A stretch of 64,000 bases of DNA from Gentiana macrophylla (lineage: Eukaryota > Streptophyta > Magnoliopsida > Gentianales > Gentianaceae): positions 62,001 through 126,000 of the forward strand of contig JAOBSW010001229.1 of assembly GCA_026214975.1 (NCBI GenBank), read 5' to 3'. The first letter of the stretch is position 1. The number at the start of each line of letters is the position of its first letter. Made by a program: the position numbers and the translations under genes. This document shows, one piece after another, positions 1 to 11,296 of this stretch. The notes under the pieces are model-generated. The model was not told where the DNA came from and made no database searches. It worked only from the letters and a program-made list of their open reading frames with translations.

Positions 1-1030
1 CTTTGCCGCCTCCGAGGTCGCTATGTATTCGGCTTCCGTTGTAGAATCTGCAGTAGTCTCTCGCTTGGAACTCTTCCACTCACCGCTCCGCCGTTAAGCG
101 TGAAAACAAATCCAGATTGTGACTTAAAGTCATCCTTGTCGGTTTGAAGCGGCATCTGTGTAACCTCGTAATACTAAATCATCATTCCGAAAACCAGGAA
201 CATATCCCTAGTAGATGCGTCTCAAGTACTTAAGGATATTCTTGACAAACAATCCGGTGACCATCACTGGATTGGGTGGGTACCTACTAGTCATACTAAG
301 AGGGTGCGAGACGCCTGGTCTTGTGCATAACATGGCATACATGATAGACCCGATTGCCGAAGCATAAGGGACTTTACTCATTTGTGCCCTTTCCTCCCTC
401 TGTCTTAGGACTCATTCCTTGGGACAGTAGACCCTATGTGACATGGGCAGCAACCCTTTCTTGGGTGCTCCATCTTTGAATCTCTTCAAAGATCTTGTCT
501 ATGTAGGTGGATTGTGACGGACCAAGCAACCTTTTAGATCTATCTCTATAGATCTTTATTCCTGAATATAGGTCGCCTCACCCAAGTCCTTCATAGAGAA
601 GTTCTTGGATAACCAAGCTTTGACTGATTGTAACATAGGCACATCATTCCCTATGAGCGATATGTCATCCACATAAAGCACTAGAACACAATGGCACTCC
701 CACTAACCTTCTTGTAAACACAGGCTCATCTTCGTTCTTGATGAAATCAAACTGTTTGATTATCTCATCAAAGCGAAGATTCCAACTCCGAGAAGCTTGC
801 TTTAATCCATAAATGGATCTTTGCGGTTTACACACCATCCTGGCGTCATTGGTTGTGAAACCTCAGCCGTGTCATATACACTTCCTCAGACAGAGTTCCC
901 GTTAAGGAAAGCCGTTTTCACATCCATCTGCCAGATTCGTAATCATGGTATCTTTGCAATAGCAAGCAAAATTCTAATGGATTTTAACATGGCAGCAGCG
1001 AGAAGGTTTCATCATAGTCAACTCCTTGTC
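1..1030 (-). pseudogene. copia reverse transcriptase / RNase H, degenerate
   Basis: The minus strand at the left edge encodes the copia RNase H block ADSTTEAEYIA. Around 661-681 it encodes the reverse transcriptase active-site motif YVDD. No long open frame survives between these landmarks, so the enzyme is broken by stops and frameshifts. In copia elements this part copies element RNA into DNA. The assignment rests on these motifs and on the order downstream of the integrase block. Confidence 0.75.
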
Positions 1031-1339
1031 TTTGCTTATAACCTTTTGCCACCAACCTAGCCTTGTAGGTGGTCACGTTACCGTCCATGTCGGTCTTTCT
1101 CTTAAAGACCCATTTACACCCTATGGGAACTATTCCTCAGCGGATCAACTAAGTTCCAAACTTGGTTGTCCTTCATGGATTCCATCTCGTAATTCATGGC
1201 CTCAAGCCATTTCTCTTTGTCGTGCCTTAATAGCACTCTCCTCATAAGTTCTAGGGTCCTCATCTTCCATGAGATACACGCTTGATGTACCTATCGGGTC
1301 CACGGCGTTCCTGGTGGATCTTCGAGGTGTTATTGTGTC

Positions 1340-2371
1340 TCACGGTAGAGGTGGCGCCACATTTGTATGTGGTGTCTCCTCTACTTCCATCAACGGATTG
1401 TTATCCGTAAGTGGTTCTCGAATTTCTTCAAGATCAATCTTACTCCCACCGACCCTATCCGAATAAACTCTTTCTCCGAAAGTGGCGATCCCGGCAACAA
1501 ACACCTTTTGTTCCTCGGGGTGGTAAAATTGGTATCCTCTAGTTTTCAGGATATCCCACAAGCAGACATTTGTCGGATCTCGGCCTCTAATTTGTCGAGG
1601 CATCATCCGCTTCACATAAATTTGGACAACCCCAAGGTTTAAGATATGCGATTTGGTTTCTTCTTGGCCCATACCTCGTATGGTGTAGAATCAACCGTCT
1701 TTGATGGAACTCGGTTCGGTGTATAGGATGCGGTTTCTAGAGCATACCCCAAAACGATTTTGGAAGAATCTGCATAGCTCATCATGGATCGCACCATGTC
1801 TAACAAGGTGCGGTTCCTCTCTCTCGCACACGCCATTCATCCGTGGCGTTCGGGAGGAGTCCATTGAGTAGAATCCCATTCTCCTTCAAATAATCTTGAA
1901 ACTCTCCATCTAGGTATTCTCCGCCTCGATCGGATCGAAGTGTTTTGATTTCCTTACCTAGTTGTTTCTCCACTTCACTTCGAATTCTTTGAACTTTTCA
2001 AGGCTTGATTTATACTTCATTAAGTATATATAACCATAGCGAGAATGGTCATCGGTGAAAGTGATAAAATAAGAGTATCCTCCTTTGGCTTGAATTGACA
2101 TTGGGCCACACACATCAAGTATGTATAAGCTCAAGCAATTCATTGGATCTTATCCTTTGCCACTAAAAGGTGACTTTGTCATCTTGCCAAGTAAACAAGC
2201 TTCGCATGTATCAAATGATTCAGAATCGAATTGATCCAACATTCCATCTTTATGGAGTTTGGATATGCGATTCTTATTTATATGGCCAAGTCTACAATGC
2301 CATAAGTAGGATTCATTCAAGTCATTTGTTTTGGCTTTCTTGTTATTTATATTAAGTACGTCAACATTCAT
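1340..2371 (-). pseudogene. copia integrase with GAG-pre-integrase zinc region, frameshifted
   Basis: The first minus-strand frame (2150-2371) carries the pre-integrase zinc signature: WHCRLGH followed by CEACLLGK, an H..H..C..C pattern. The next (1958-2143) has the start of the catalytic core, LDVCGPM and FTDDHSRYGY, with the first acidic residue. The rest is spread over overlapping frames (1691-1879, 1639-1836, 1340-1672), which shows several frameshifts. An intact protein would insert element DNA into the genome; this copy cannot be made as one product. Confidence 0.8.
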
Positions 2372-2439
2372 ATCTAATATGTAAAGACCATTGCTAAGTA
2401 TGCGGTACCATAAAAGATTCCATCACGTGAAAAAGAACA

Positions 2440-2860
2440 ACATTTATTCTCAAACGTAAAAGAAAATCCATCAACATCTAATGCAGAAATAGAAATAATG
2501 CTCTTCGTAGAAGAGGGGAACAAAATAATGATTATTGAGTTCTAGTACTAGCCCATTTGGGCAATGAAAGAAAATAAACTCCTACGGCCGGTAGCGAAGA
2601 ACACTTGCTCCATTTCCAACGCAGAGGTCCACCTCTCCTTTCCTCGGATCTCTAGCTCTTCTTAGTGCCTGCATATTCGTACAAATATGAGAACCACAAC
2701 CGATGATCTAATACCCGGTGGTTAGACTTAGAAGAAAGTAATGTTGATCTCAATCATAAATATACCGAAGTCGAAGCATCGAATGCTTCTTCTTGGTACT
2801 CAAGAAGCCCTTGCGTTTCTCCTCCAATGTCCGGTCTCACCGCAATGGAAGCAAGCATCC
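2440..2860 (-). pseudogene. copia protease and gag zinc-knuckle remnant
   Basis: On the minus strand around 2811-2850 a CCHC knuckle begins CFHCGETGHW, but the frame slips before the last cysteine. Around 2660-2720 the frame reads IIGCGSHIC, which matches the copia protease active-site region with the usual acidic residue replaced. Both are short motif calls in degraded sequence between gag and the pre-integrase region. Confidence 0.55.
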
Positions 2861-2893
2861 TTGGATTTGTCTTTTGCTATCTTAGGCGTTGGC

Positions 2894-3569
2894 TTAGGTG
2901 CACCTTCGCCTTCTTGGACTTTTTACGGGCTTTTGCCTTGCCCCTTGCTTGAAGTGACCAAAGAACACTTGCTTTCCCTTCCCTACAAAGTGCCTTGGCA
3001 AGATTTTCAACATGTTCAATAACTCCGCTAGGAGCAATCTATCTTGTTCATGTGATAGTTCATCACAAAGCTGCGAGAATGAGTCGGTAGAGATTGCGAG
3101 AATCAAGTCAATACTCAACTCGCTCCAACTCAGGCCCACCTTCCCAAGCCTCTCTATGTACCCGATCATTTTAAGCACGTGTGACCCCGGCAGATCCCGG
3201 ATGCCATCTTACAACTAAACAGGGCCTTCGAGACCTCGTACCTCTCAGTGCGAGACGAGAAGCATAAAGCTCCTTCAGGTGGACCATAATAGAGTAGGCG
3301 TCCATGGACTCATGCTGTTTCTGCAGTTCAGGTGTCATAGAAGCAAGCATGATACATGTAGCATCAGTACTGTCAGAACAGTGCTTGTTGTACTTCTCGA
3401 CAACATCTGCAGCCGAACCCTCAGCGGGCTTTTCCGGTAGGGCCTCGTCCAAGACATAGCCAATCTTCTCGTGCCTCAAAACGATTTTGAGGTTTCTTTC
3501 CCAATCGAGAAAATTAGTTTCGTCAAGCTTGTTATCGATGATAAAACGAAGGTTCAATTTGTTTGACAT
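2894..3569 (-). pseudogene. copia gag, N-terminal part, frameshifted
   Basis: Two overlapping minus-strand frames (3171-3569 and 2894-3178) form the copia gag (UBN2-type) region. The N-terminus begins MSNKLNLRFI and continues with LDETNFLDWE, then the helical region with LYASR. The second frame carries the continuation (MLKMIGYIERL). The frames join near 3175 through a frameshift. Gag would form the cytoplasmic particle that packages element RNA. The start lies about 2 kb from the primer binding site, so the leader is unusually long. Confidence 0.82.
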
Positions 3570-4829
3570 TTTCTACAACATTAAATAAAAGATAGAATAA
3601 GTAAAGCTCATGTATAAAAACCTAAATTTGCACTAAGAAATTTATAAGGTTTTTACTCCCACTAGCCAACTATTCCCTATTGGCTTTCAAGAATTTAATT
3701 AATTCTTTAGTGGATGGAATCTATCTAGTTGACTCGATCCCGACGTGGGCGATCGACGGGTCAATTTCGAAGGTGGGTACTATTTACCGATCGAATCTTA
3801 TTCGATTTCCATTGGTTGACTAGTCAACTCTTTGACAATTCACATCTCTCTATGTGATAGCCACCACTTGTCTCTAAAATCGACGGTCCCGACGTGGGCC
3901 AATCACCGCAAGATTCTTAGTCGAGTCGTAACCCAAATATTCATGAGATCTCGTAACGATCATATCTCGATAATGACGATATACCCGTGGTAGGTCAACT
4001 CCCGACGTGGGCGATCGGTTTGATCCGAACAAAGGCTCTTCACCGTCATTATAATATTGGGAGACAATTTTGGCTCGATTTTTGGTGTGGGAATAATTTT
4101 AAATTAATTCACTTAATTAATTTGGTTTAATTATGGTCTCATCTACTATGTGCATATTACTACGATATCATATAAAGTAAAACATACACAACATTCCGCG
4201 CATAAAATAACCGGTATGATCATGGACTTTTCCTGAGTGCGGTTTCGAATACAAACCGATTTAAACCGCGGGTCACAAACTAAGGGTATCTGCAACCGCT
4301 AATAGGATCTTTATTCTTTGCACGCCAATGGGTTCTTTATTTCTCCTTGGTCTTGAACTTCTTGCTCCATTCTTGTTACATAATATTTAATTACACCCGC
4401 CGCTTTGTGGGGGGACTCGAGGAATGGGATAAATGCAAAAGTAAACTAGGTCACGTTCTTCATAACGGCTCAGGACAATTTTTCAAAAACCAACATAAAG
4501 AAAACATTCCCATCTATCCTATTATTGAGTCCATGATCAATCGGGTCCATATAATCACATTATATCTACACATCTAATCCATACAATTTTATCTTATGAA
4601 AAAGATTAAATTCTAATTTTAACTACTACTACTCATGCGTCTTTATTTTATCACGTCAAATAATTAAATAACTTTTAATTAATTATATGACTTAACCGAA
4701 AATTAAAATTAACATTTAATTTTAAATCGATTTCAATTTTAATTAAATTTGAACTATTCAAAATAAAATTAAAATTATAAAGTCTCCTATTTGTTTCATT
4801 TCCAATACTAAATTTAGTTTAGGCTTCTT

Positions 4830-5190
4830 GGCCACTTTCCAAAATCAAAATTTTGAAGTGGCACAAGCTAAGCCTATTCCAAATCAAATATTTGGAAAGG
4901 GCACAGCCTACTCCAAATCAAATATTTGGAAAGGCCAAATTATTTTAGTCTGCAGCTCAGCCACTTTCCAAAATCAAAATTTTGGAAGTGGTTTGAGCCT
5001 GGCCTATTCCAAATCAAATATTTGGAAAGGGCCAGCCTATCCCAAATCAAATATTTGGAAAGGCCAAATAATTTTGGTTTAGGCTGCCACTTTCCAAAAT
5101 CAAAATTTTGGAAGTGGCTCAAAGCTTCAGCCTATTCCAAATCAAATATTTGGAAAGGTTTCAGCCTATTCCAAATCAAAATTTGGAAAG
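4830..5190. repeat. Array of CCAAAT...ATTTGG hairpin units in copia leader
   Basis: About ten short units read either CCAAATCAAATATTTGG or CCAAAATCAAAATTTTGG, separated by GCC-containing spacers of 15-40 bp. Each unit is an inverted repeat that could fold as a hairpin. A shorter version of the array is present at 63395-63620 in the related right-hand element. Confidence 0.85.
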
Positions 5191-5334
5191 GCCAATGTCC
5201 CATATGGTTTCCCAATGGTCCAAACTATTTGAACCATTGGTTGGCCATACGACACAACTAAACAAACGAGATATCTATGCACAATAAAATATCACAAACG
5301 AAAGCGGTTGATCTCCCCATTGAAAGAGGATAGC

Positions 5335-5441
5335 CGACGGACGGCAACCCTAGGGCTACGCCGCCGCCGCCCGCCGCCGCTTGAGGGGGGCGGCGCGATC
5401 AATCGGCCGACCCCAAGAACCCTATTTTTTTTTTTTTTTTT
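5335..5441. other. GC-rich block next to an 18-base T tract in copia leader
   Basis: Tandem CCG triplets (5361-5395) lie beside a run of T at about 5424-5441. The block sits roughly 90 bp downstream of the primer site in element orientation. A GC-rich block next to an A run occupies the same place at 63110-63245, so position is conserved while sequence is not. A packaging or translation-control structure is possible, but this is inference. Confidence 0.55.
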
Positions 5442-5528
5442 GTTTTAACGTTTCGTGATTTAAATCTTGCATCTATCGATTAAATACTACGCATTTAAAT
5501 TATGCTTATTGCTTAAGCTCGAAGTCTC

Positions 5529-5540
5529 GCTCCGATACCA
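5529..5540 (-). promoter_or_regulatory. Primer binding site, initiator-Met tRNA type
   Basis: The minus strand reads TGGTATCGGAGC immediately inside the LTR. It is close to TGGTATCAGAGC, the plant copia site that pairs with the 3' end of initiator-methionine tRNA and primes minus-strand DNA synthesis. Its position fixes the inner LTR boundary at 5542. Confidence 0.85.
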
Positions 5541-5541
5541 C

Positions 5542-7350
5542 TGTTAGGAAATCACTAGTTTAACGCAAATGAATTTAAAATTTGATTTCCTTTTCTAGAT
5601 CGTTCTTCGTTTAATGCAATAAACACGTTAAGTAGTTTGACGGTTATACCTTAGATGATCTACAAGATCGTCGCTTTGACCGCCAACGGAGAGTAGTTCA
5701 ATCGCGCAAGCCGCCCACGCGTCCGGCCTCTATCGCTAATCCACACGAACCCCTCGCTTGGAATCCTCCTTGGATTGCTATCGGAAAAACTCCGGTCGCT
5801 AGATCGACCTTTTCTTCCTCACAAACTCACTATGGAGAGCTCTCTATTTTACACAAGAATTATGAACTCTTGCAATTGTGTTGTACAAAAGAGCTTGACA
5901 CCCACTTCCTTTTATGAGGAGGTGGCGCCCAAATTGAGTGTGGAGGAGAAGAAAACCTTTTCCAATAAAATAAAGAAAATCTTCTAGATTGATTTATCTC
6001 TTTAATTATAATTTATTTTGCCAATATCTTATATTGATTATAATTATCTTATTACCATAAATCTATTTTTCAAAATCAATTAATATCTCATATTAATATT
6101 ATGGTAATCTTATTAATTAAAGTGCACAATCCAAGTGTATCTTGTACACTCAAAAGTGGCGCCCATATGCCAATTAATTGGCTTCCGAATATTCTTTAAT
6201 TAATCTAATTTATGTATATAATTAATATCTTGTATTTTATTTATTCATAATAAATAAATACCACCATATTAATTTACCACTATAACCTTTATAGTCTAGA
6301 GATAAACTTTCCTTATTTGGTTATCATCTATAACCGCATTTTAATCCGACTCGATGTTCATATGTGTGTGACCCGATAGGCTTCGAATATGTTGGCCGTA
6401 GACACAAAGTGCAATTTACCAAAATGCCCTTCATACCTAACGATCACGGGATAGCGTCTAGCAACACACCGTGACCCCAATTATCGGAAGAGTCAAAAGC
6501 AATGACTACTACCTTTCATGTGAAGCGATTACCGTGTAACTTACAATCCTATCGCTATAATAATATCCATACGATCAGATCTCGAGTGTCAATACATTGA
6601 CGATCGTATCTTATAATCTGGATATCATGCTCTCTCGGAATAACACATTTACTCCCACTTTGCAAAGATTCTCGAGAGCTAGACATTCCTTATAAGAAGG
6701 CCATTTCGGATATTCAATCCCAATCATAGGATACGCGATTCCCGGACGACCAATCATGTATACTCCGCATGCTTCAATATCATACCCAATCACTACCGCA
6801 TGATCGCCCCGTGGTTAGGAGAAATCTCAATAGTGTCAAAGCATGACAATCCACACCGTGATGCCATGAAGACTCGGTCAAAAGGATAATTACACAACCG
6901 CCACATAGTGTGACACTTAATGTAAGTGGGTCACCTAACGCACGCATTCTCTAATACACGTCCACGCATACCCAAGTGTCCCTACACTTCGATAGAGCGA
7001 GATCTATCCCTACCTTCTAAAAGATAGAAGACATCCAATACGTGCTAGTCCGCTTATACTATCAATGTCCCATTTGATAATATGTAAGACTAGAGACATT
7101 TAAGTACCAACCTTGTTATAGTGATTAGAGATCTCATCAACCATGATCACTATCATGGTTTCTCTATCATGAGATCGATACTAGGGGCGTTACTATATAT
7201 ATACAACAAATAATATGAAGACAAACAATATATAATAACATAAGTGCTTTTATTAATCATAATAAAGTTATTACATGAACTAAATAGATCAGAATGACCC
7301 GACCGGTCGGATCCGGTCCGACCGATTGGGTTTAGGACACCTTTCCAACA
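5542..7350 (-). repeat. 5' LTR of copia A (1809 bp)
   Basis: On the minus strand the repeat begins TGTTGGAAAGGTGTCC and ends CCTAACA, the standard TG...CA ends, directly beside the primer site. A degenerate TATA-like stretch (CATAAAAGG on the minus strand) lies near 5912-5920. The LTR is clearly homologous to the one at 61017-62994 and contains the same short open frame (6611-6793). Confidence 0.85.
6611..6793 (-). CDS. Short open frame inside the copia LTR, unknown
   Basis: This 60-codon minus-strand frame begins MIGYDIEACGVYMIG and ends ESMISRL. The related LTR has a similar reading frame at 61505-61759, with the same C-terminal stretch and roughly ten substitutions. In this copy an extra G upstream breaks the longer frame seen on the right. 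I recognise no domain. It may be a real small product or only a conserved regulatory sequence that happens to be open. Confidence 0.3.
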   Translation of the reverse strand: MIGYDIEACGVYMIGRPGIAYPMIGIEYPKWPSYKECLALENLCKVGVNVLFRESMISRL

Positions 7351-8130
7351 AACACCGCACGAGTTGGAATCAACATGGGTGTGTTATCTCAAGTCGAGAA
7401 TCGACAATACCACAATTCTCTGCAAATGAGTTTTGGACAACATTCTTTAGAGTTTGACTCGGTCGAATTCATTAGAATCGACCACCGTTTCCCATCCATC
7501 TTATTGGTTAAGATGATGCATCTGTATGCAACATTCAACGAGGAAGTTCTACCCTATGCCTCGGGAATGACTCTCTAAATCTTGGATCAGAGAAATGGAA
7601 TAGATTCTCTTTCTAGTAAGAGATGGTCAGGTTATTGAACGTCAACTTTGATCGAATCTTAGATTCGGCGGTTAACAAAGCAAGTTTAGTATGTCCTTTA
7701 GTATCTTGAAGAGAACGAGGAACAATATGCGGACATATTCATGTGTGAACTTGGATATGTGTGATATAATCGATTTTGACTTTAAGTCAGATTGAGGATG
7801 ATCGTTAAGTCGATCTCGGGCTCAGTGTTTACTCAGTACCACATGATTTGATGGACCGGTAACGTTTCGATTCTACGGATCGTCTCGAGCCGACAACCTG
7901 ACTAATCATTAAGACCCATGACATTTAGATGTAGGTACTCCCCGAGTCACTGACCTATCCTACGACGGCATACTCGGAGTGTATTTTGGAATCTGAAATG
8001 GTTATGACATGCTTAGTGGGTACTAGAATACGGGATGAGTCTCCATTGCTTTAGAGCAAGTGGGAGATGTAGTTTGTTGTATTTTAAATAATAGGGTGTG
8101 CTCTAAAACAATTAATCACATGCTTTCGTG

Positions 8131-8142
8131 CAAGTGGGAGAT
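8131..8142 (+). promoter_or_regulatory. Polypurine tract of copia B
   Basis: CAAGTGGGAGAT directly precedes the LTR start TGTTAGG. A near-copy of the tract (AGCAAGTGGGAGATG) lies about 75 bp upstream, near 8058-8070, so the primer for plus-strand synthesis may be duplicated. Confidence 0.75.
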
Positions 8143-9978
8143 TGTTAGGTGTGATGCCCGAAAGACAATTTTGTAATTGTTTTATTTAATAAATGAATTG
8201 ACGTTATTATTCATATTTATTATTCTCATAATCACCGATGTGACAATAGTATTTACACTACGTAAAACCCTATGTATATCGTTTATGTAATCACTTAACT
8301 TTCGGTGTATGGTATATACACGGGAGGATTGAGTTAGTGAAGATGTACTTAAAATACAATTAGCCCGTAGTGAAGTTAATCGAGAGTATCGGGTCTCTCC
8401 TTTAACGTGCTATTAATGCGCCCTTATAACACGATTGGTGTGATTGTCTTATCCGGACTTTCGGTTAAGAGAACCTAATGGGGCATTTATATATGATAGA
8501 TATATCATATTGAATTTGGACCGATTTGATTAGAGTTCACGATATAATTCCGTAATCGAGAAGTCTTATCGAATCAATGGATGATCATATTTATGGATAT
8601 ATCTTAATCTCGAGGTGATCACGATCCAACCGCTTGAATCGGTATGAAGTTTGACTTGACGGTTAAGGATTACACGAGTCCGTGGTCTGAATTACCCCAT
8701 CTTGGCATTGTACTGGATTGAGTGAGTAGTCTGTGTTATCACAGATACGTAATCCATTCCTTCCATTTATGGAAGTAGATAGACAGTTCCCTTATTTGTT
8801 AATCCTAGAAACCGATCGATCGCGAGTTCATATCACACCGATTGATCACCCAGGTGAGTTGTATGAATTAATTGATCACTAGGGGTTAATGGTAAATAAG
8901 GATAAGAGGTTCTAAAAGGGTTAACGGTAACTTCCCGATTTAGAATGAATCTATGGAGGATTAATCCATATGTAATGATTATATCAATGGACGCTTATTA
9001 TTATTCTCGTGAGGAGATAAATATAATCTCATAATCGGAGGAGTGCGATCACGGGATTATGGTGGCATATTCTGTGATTGATTTATCGAATATAATTATT
9101 CTATAATTATTTATTTGATTTATCGGAGTCACGATTATTAGTCCATGGTCCCCGACGCGTGCCTCCTAATATAGCATAGCTATTCTCGGACGTCGAATCC
9201 TAATAATATTAATTTAGTTCTTGTTGGACTTTATTAAAACGATATGTGAATTAATTGTTTAGTGGACTATTAAATTAGTTGGGCTAAATAATTAAATATG
9301 TGGAAAAGACATTTTCCATAATCTTGGCCCAATTGGTGTGTGTGGAAAAAATCATATTGACTAGGTCAATAATGAAGAATTTCGCCCCTCATGTTTTTTA
9401 GTCAACAAGAAATTAGTTTTCTTGTGATTAATAAGACATGTGCATAAAATATTTATTGGATAAATATTTATGGAAAGAAATAAAGATAAAGATTATTCTA
9501 GATTTGTTCTAGAATATTTTGGGATTATCTTTTATTTAATAGGATTATCATAATTGATTTTGTATTAATTATAAAATCCTTGGGGCTTAAGTTTTACTCT
9601 CCTATATAAAGAGAGTTCTCCCAAGCCAAATAACACACAAACAATTTTCGACTTTCACCTCTTAGAGAGGAGAAGGAAAATTTCGGCCAAGGGGAGAATA
9701 AGGGGAAAATCTTGGAGATTTTTCCGGGTAGCATATCGGAAGGGTTCGAGTCGAGAATTTCCTTCCACCGGGAGTTGCTTGGATCACACGTACGGAAGAT
9801 CGTGGTGCTCTTCACGCTTTCCTTCGTTCATCCTATTGCGGTTCTTCAACTTGGATTTTGAGATCCAAGAGGTATGTTCTACAACCCCCTTGTAGATATA
9901 GATCTAGTTATTTTATTACGTGTAGTTTATAGATCTAGATCCATTAAATCGTTTCCGCTGCGGATGATATTACTAACA
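8143..9978 (+). repeat. 3' LTR of copia B (1836 bp)
   Basis: The repeat begins TGTTAGGTGTGATG just after the polypurine tract and ends ACTAACA. A TATATAAA box lies at 9603-9610, followed by a purine/pyrimidine-rich leader region. No matching 5' LTR is inside the window. Confidence 0.8.
9603..9610 (+). promoter_or_regulatory. LTR TATA box (copia B)
   Basis: TATATAAA lies about 370 bp before the LTR end, a usual place for the U3/R boundary promoter of a plant copia element. Confidence 0.6.
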
Positions 9979-9994
9979 GTAGTGACACCAACAG

Positions 9995-10424
9995 GATTAG
10001 GGCTGCATCTTCATCTTCAATTTTAACATCAATATTCCTTAAATCAAGCAATATTGTGTTCAGCTGGTCCAGATGTTCCTCGGTGGACTTCCTTCATGCA
10101 TCTTCAAACCGAACAACCTCTGTTTCAACAACAACTTGTTGGTCGCTGACTTGGTCATATCTGAAGCTTTCAAGCTTCTTCCACAACTTGGTCTGCGGTG
10201 TCTTCCTCAAAGAACCTCAGTGATAACATCATCGATAAGCACAATATGATGGTTGAATGTGCTTTCTCTTCCGGACCGCATAATCTGGCCGCACTTTGTA
10301 TTTGGTTTGTCGATAGAGGATTCCACAAACCTCTTTGTTTCAACAATGCACGATCTTGATTTGCCACAGACCAAAACTGTTCCTTCCTGTAAATTTATCG
10401 ATTTTTACGTTTACTGCTGACATC
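9995..10424 (-). pseudogene. copia C gag fragment
   Basis: From 10424 the minus strand reads a start with MSAVNVKIDKFTG followed by FGLWQIK, the usual beginning of a copia gag. Later motifs (DMTKSATNKLLLKQRLFGLK, EEHLDQLN) are in other frames, so at least two frameshifts and several stops are present. The product would have been the particle protein of the element. Confidence 0.7.
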
Positions 10425-10540
10425 TTTTCTTGCTAAAGATCACAACTTTATCACAGATCCTAGCACCTTGCTGAAGGCCTTGGTGAAGATGAAGTTGATC
10501 GTACAGATTGTTTTCTCCAGAACCTCGCCTCGATACCACT

Positions 10541-11042
10541 TGTTATAAAACGGATGAAGATAACTTCAGATGCAAGAAACAAGAATGAAGCAATCAAACA
10601 TAAACAATCAAAGGAGAAGACAGAAACAAGAAGAACACTGATTTAACGTGGAAAACCCCTCAGTGGGAGAGGTAAAAAACCACGGGTAGAAAAGATATAT
10701 TTTATTATGCATTTGAATTTTCTGATTTCAACACACTCGGATAATGAGACAACAATCTGTATTTATAGGCACAAATCCTTAAACCCTAGCCGCTGAGGAA
10801 TCTTTGTCGATGCACAATAAATACCCCTACACGTGTCCTCCTTTTAATGACATTTGTATATTTGTCACATTCTGTAATTAGCGGATGTGGGACCTGGCCA
10901 GATTCAAGTACTCAGCAGACTATCACCCCGCGATAGTCACCCCGCCGTGAAGCTCGATGAGACTCCACCCTACTGAAGCACATAATTGAATACACTTCTC
11001 AGCTGACCATCACTCAGCTGAGTCTTCAGATTGGTTCCACCA
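10541..11042 (-). repeat. 5' LTR of copia C (about 502 bp)
   Basis: The minus strand begins TGGTGGAACC and ends TTATAACA two bases from the primer site at 10527-10538. A TATA-like CTATAAATAC lies at 10759-10768 on the minus strand. The outer end is set only by the TG dinucleotide and is less certain than the inner end. Confidence 0.65.
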
Positions 11043-11287
11043 AAATGTAGAGTTTAAGTCACTTTATTGACACTTCGATCAAAATCTTTTACAGCAACCT
11101 ATTTATTAGACTCTGTTTTAGTATATATATGGTTCCTTGAGAGTTTACCGTCCTGTGATATCAATTGGTCCCTACTCCCAAGTCTTCTAAGAAGGTATCC
11201 AATGCATGATAATCCATATATATATATATATATAGTTGTGAACTTACTTATTTGATAGGCAGTAACATGTATATTCAATAAATATAC
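11043..11287. other. Short spacer, no gene seen
   Basis: AT-rich sequence with a TA microsatellite at about 11216-11235, between copia C and the MULE. It was the target flank of the MULE insertion. Confidence 0.5.
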
Positions 11288-11296
11288 ACTTTTAAA
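11288..11296 (+). repeat. MULE target-site duplication, left copy
   Basis: ACTTTTAAA directly precedes the left terminus CAGAAATTGG. The right copy, ACTTTTAAG at 35603-35611, differs at one base. Nine bases is the duplication length typical of Mutator-like elements. Confidence 0.8.

Larger units (their letters stand above)
3570..5528 (-). other. Long untranslated leader of copia A with repeats
   Basis: I see no credible protein in this 2 kb segment between gag and the primer site. It contains three copies of CCCGACGTGGG (3739, 3888, 4001), an array of CCAAAT/ATTTGG inverted-repeat units (4830-5190), and a GC-rich block (5335-5420) beside a T-tract. The same leader parts occur inverted at 62995-64000, so they belong to the family. 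Confidence 0.7.
1..7350 (-). mobile_element. Ty1-copia LTR retrotransposon A, truncated by the window edge
   Basis: Reading the minus strand from 7350 leftward gives the copia order: 5' LTR, primer binding site, long leader, gag, zinc knuckle, protease, integrase, reverse transcriptase and RNase H, which is cut at position 1. The 3' LTR is therefore outside. The coding part is broken into short frames, so this copy is not autonomous. The element ends at 7350 against sequence that fits the 3' internal part of copia B, so A probably inserted into B. Its LTR and leader match, in inverted orientation, the element starting at 61017. Confidence 0.88.
7351..9978 (+). mobile_element. 3' end of Ty1-copia retrotransposon B
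   Basis: The segment holds about 790 bp of internal sequence, then the purine-rich AAGTGGGAGATTG that commonly precedes copia 3' LTRs, then a complete LTR. The left part of the element is replaced by copia A at 7350. It ends at 9978 against a copia gag on the opposite strand, so B appears to have inserted into element C. No convincing protein frame remains in the internal part. Confidence 0.75.
9979..11042 (-). mobile_element. Ty1-copia retrotransposon C, gag and LTR only
   Basis: On the minus strand an LTR (10541-11042) is followed by a primer site (TGGTATCGAGGC) and a degraded gag. The gag stops at 9979, where the copia B LTR begins; the rest of C is presumably beyond B and A, outside the window. 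Stops and frameshifts make this remnant non-coding. Confidence 0.75.

Noticed and set aside
5529..5540. tRNA-like sequence near the LTR
   Set aside because: Only the 12 bases complementary to a tRNA 3' end are present; it is a primer binding site and not a tRNA gene.
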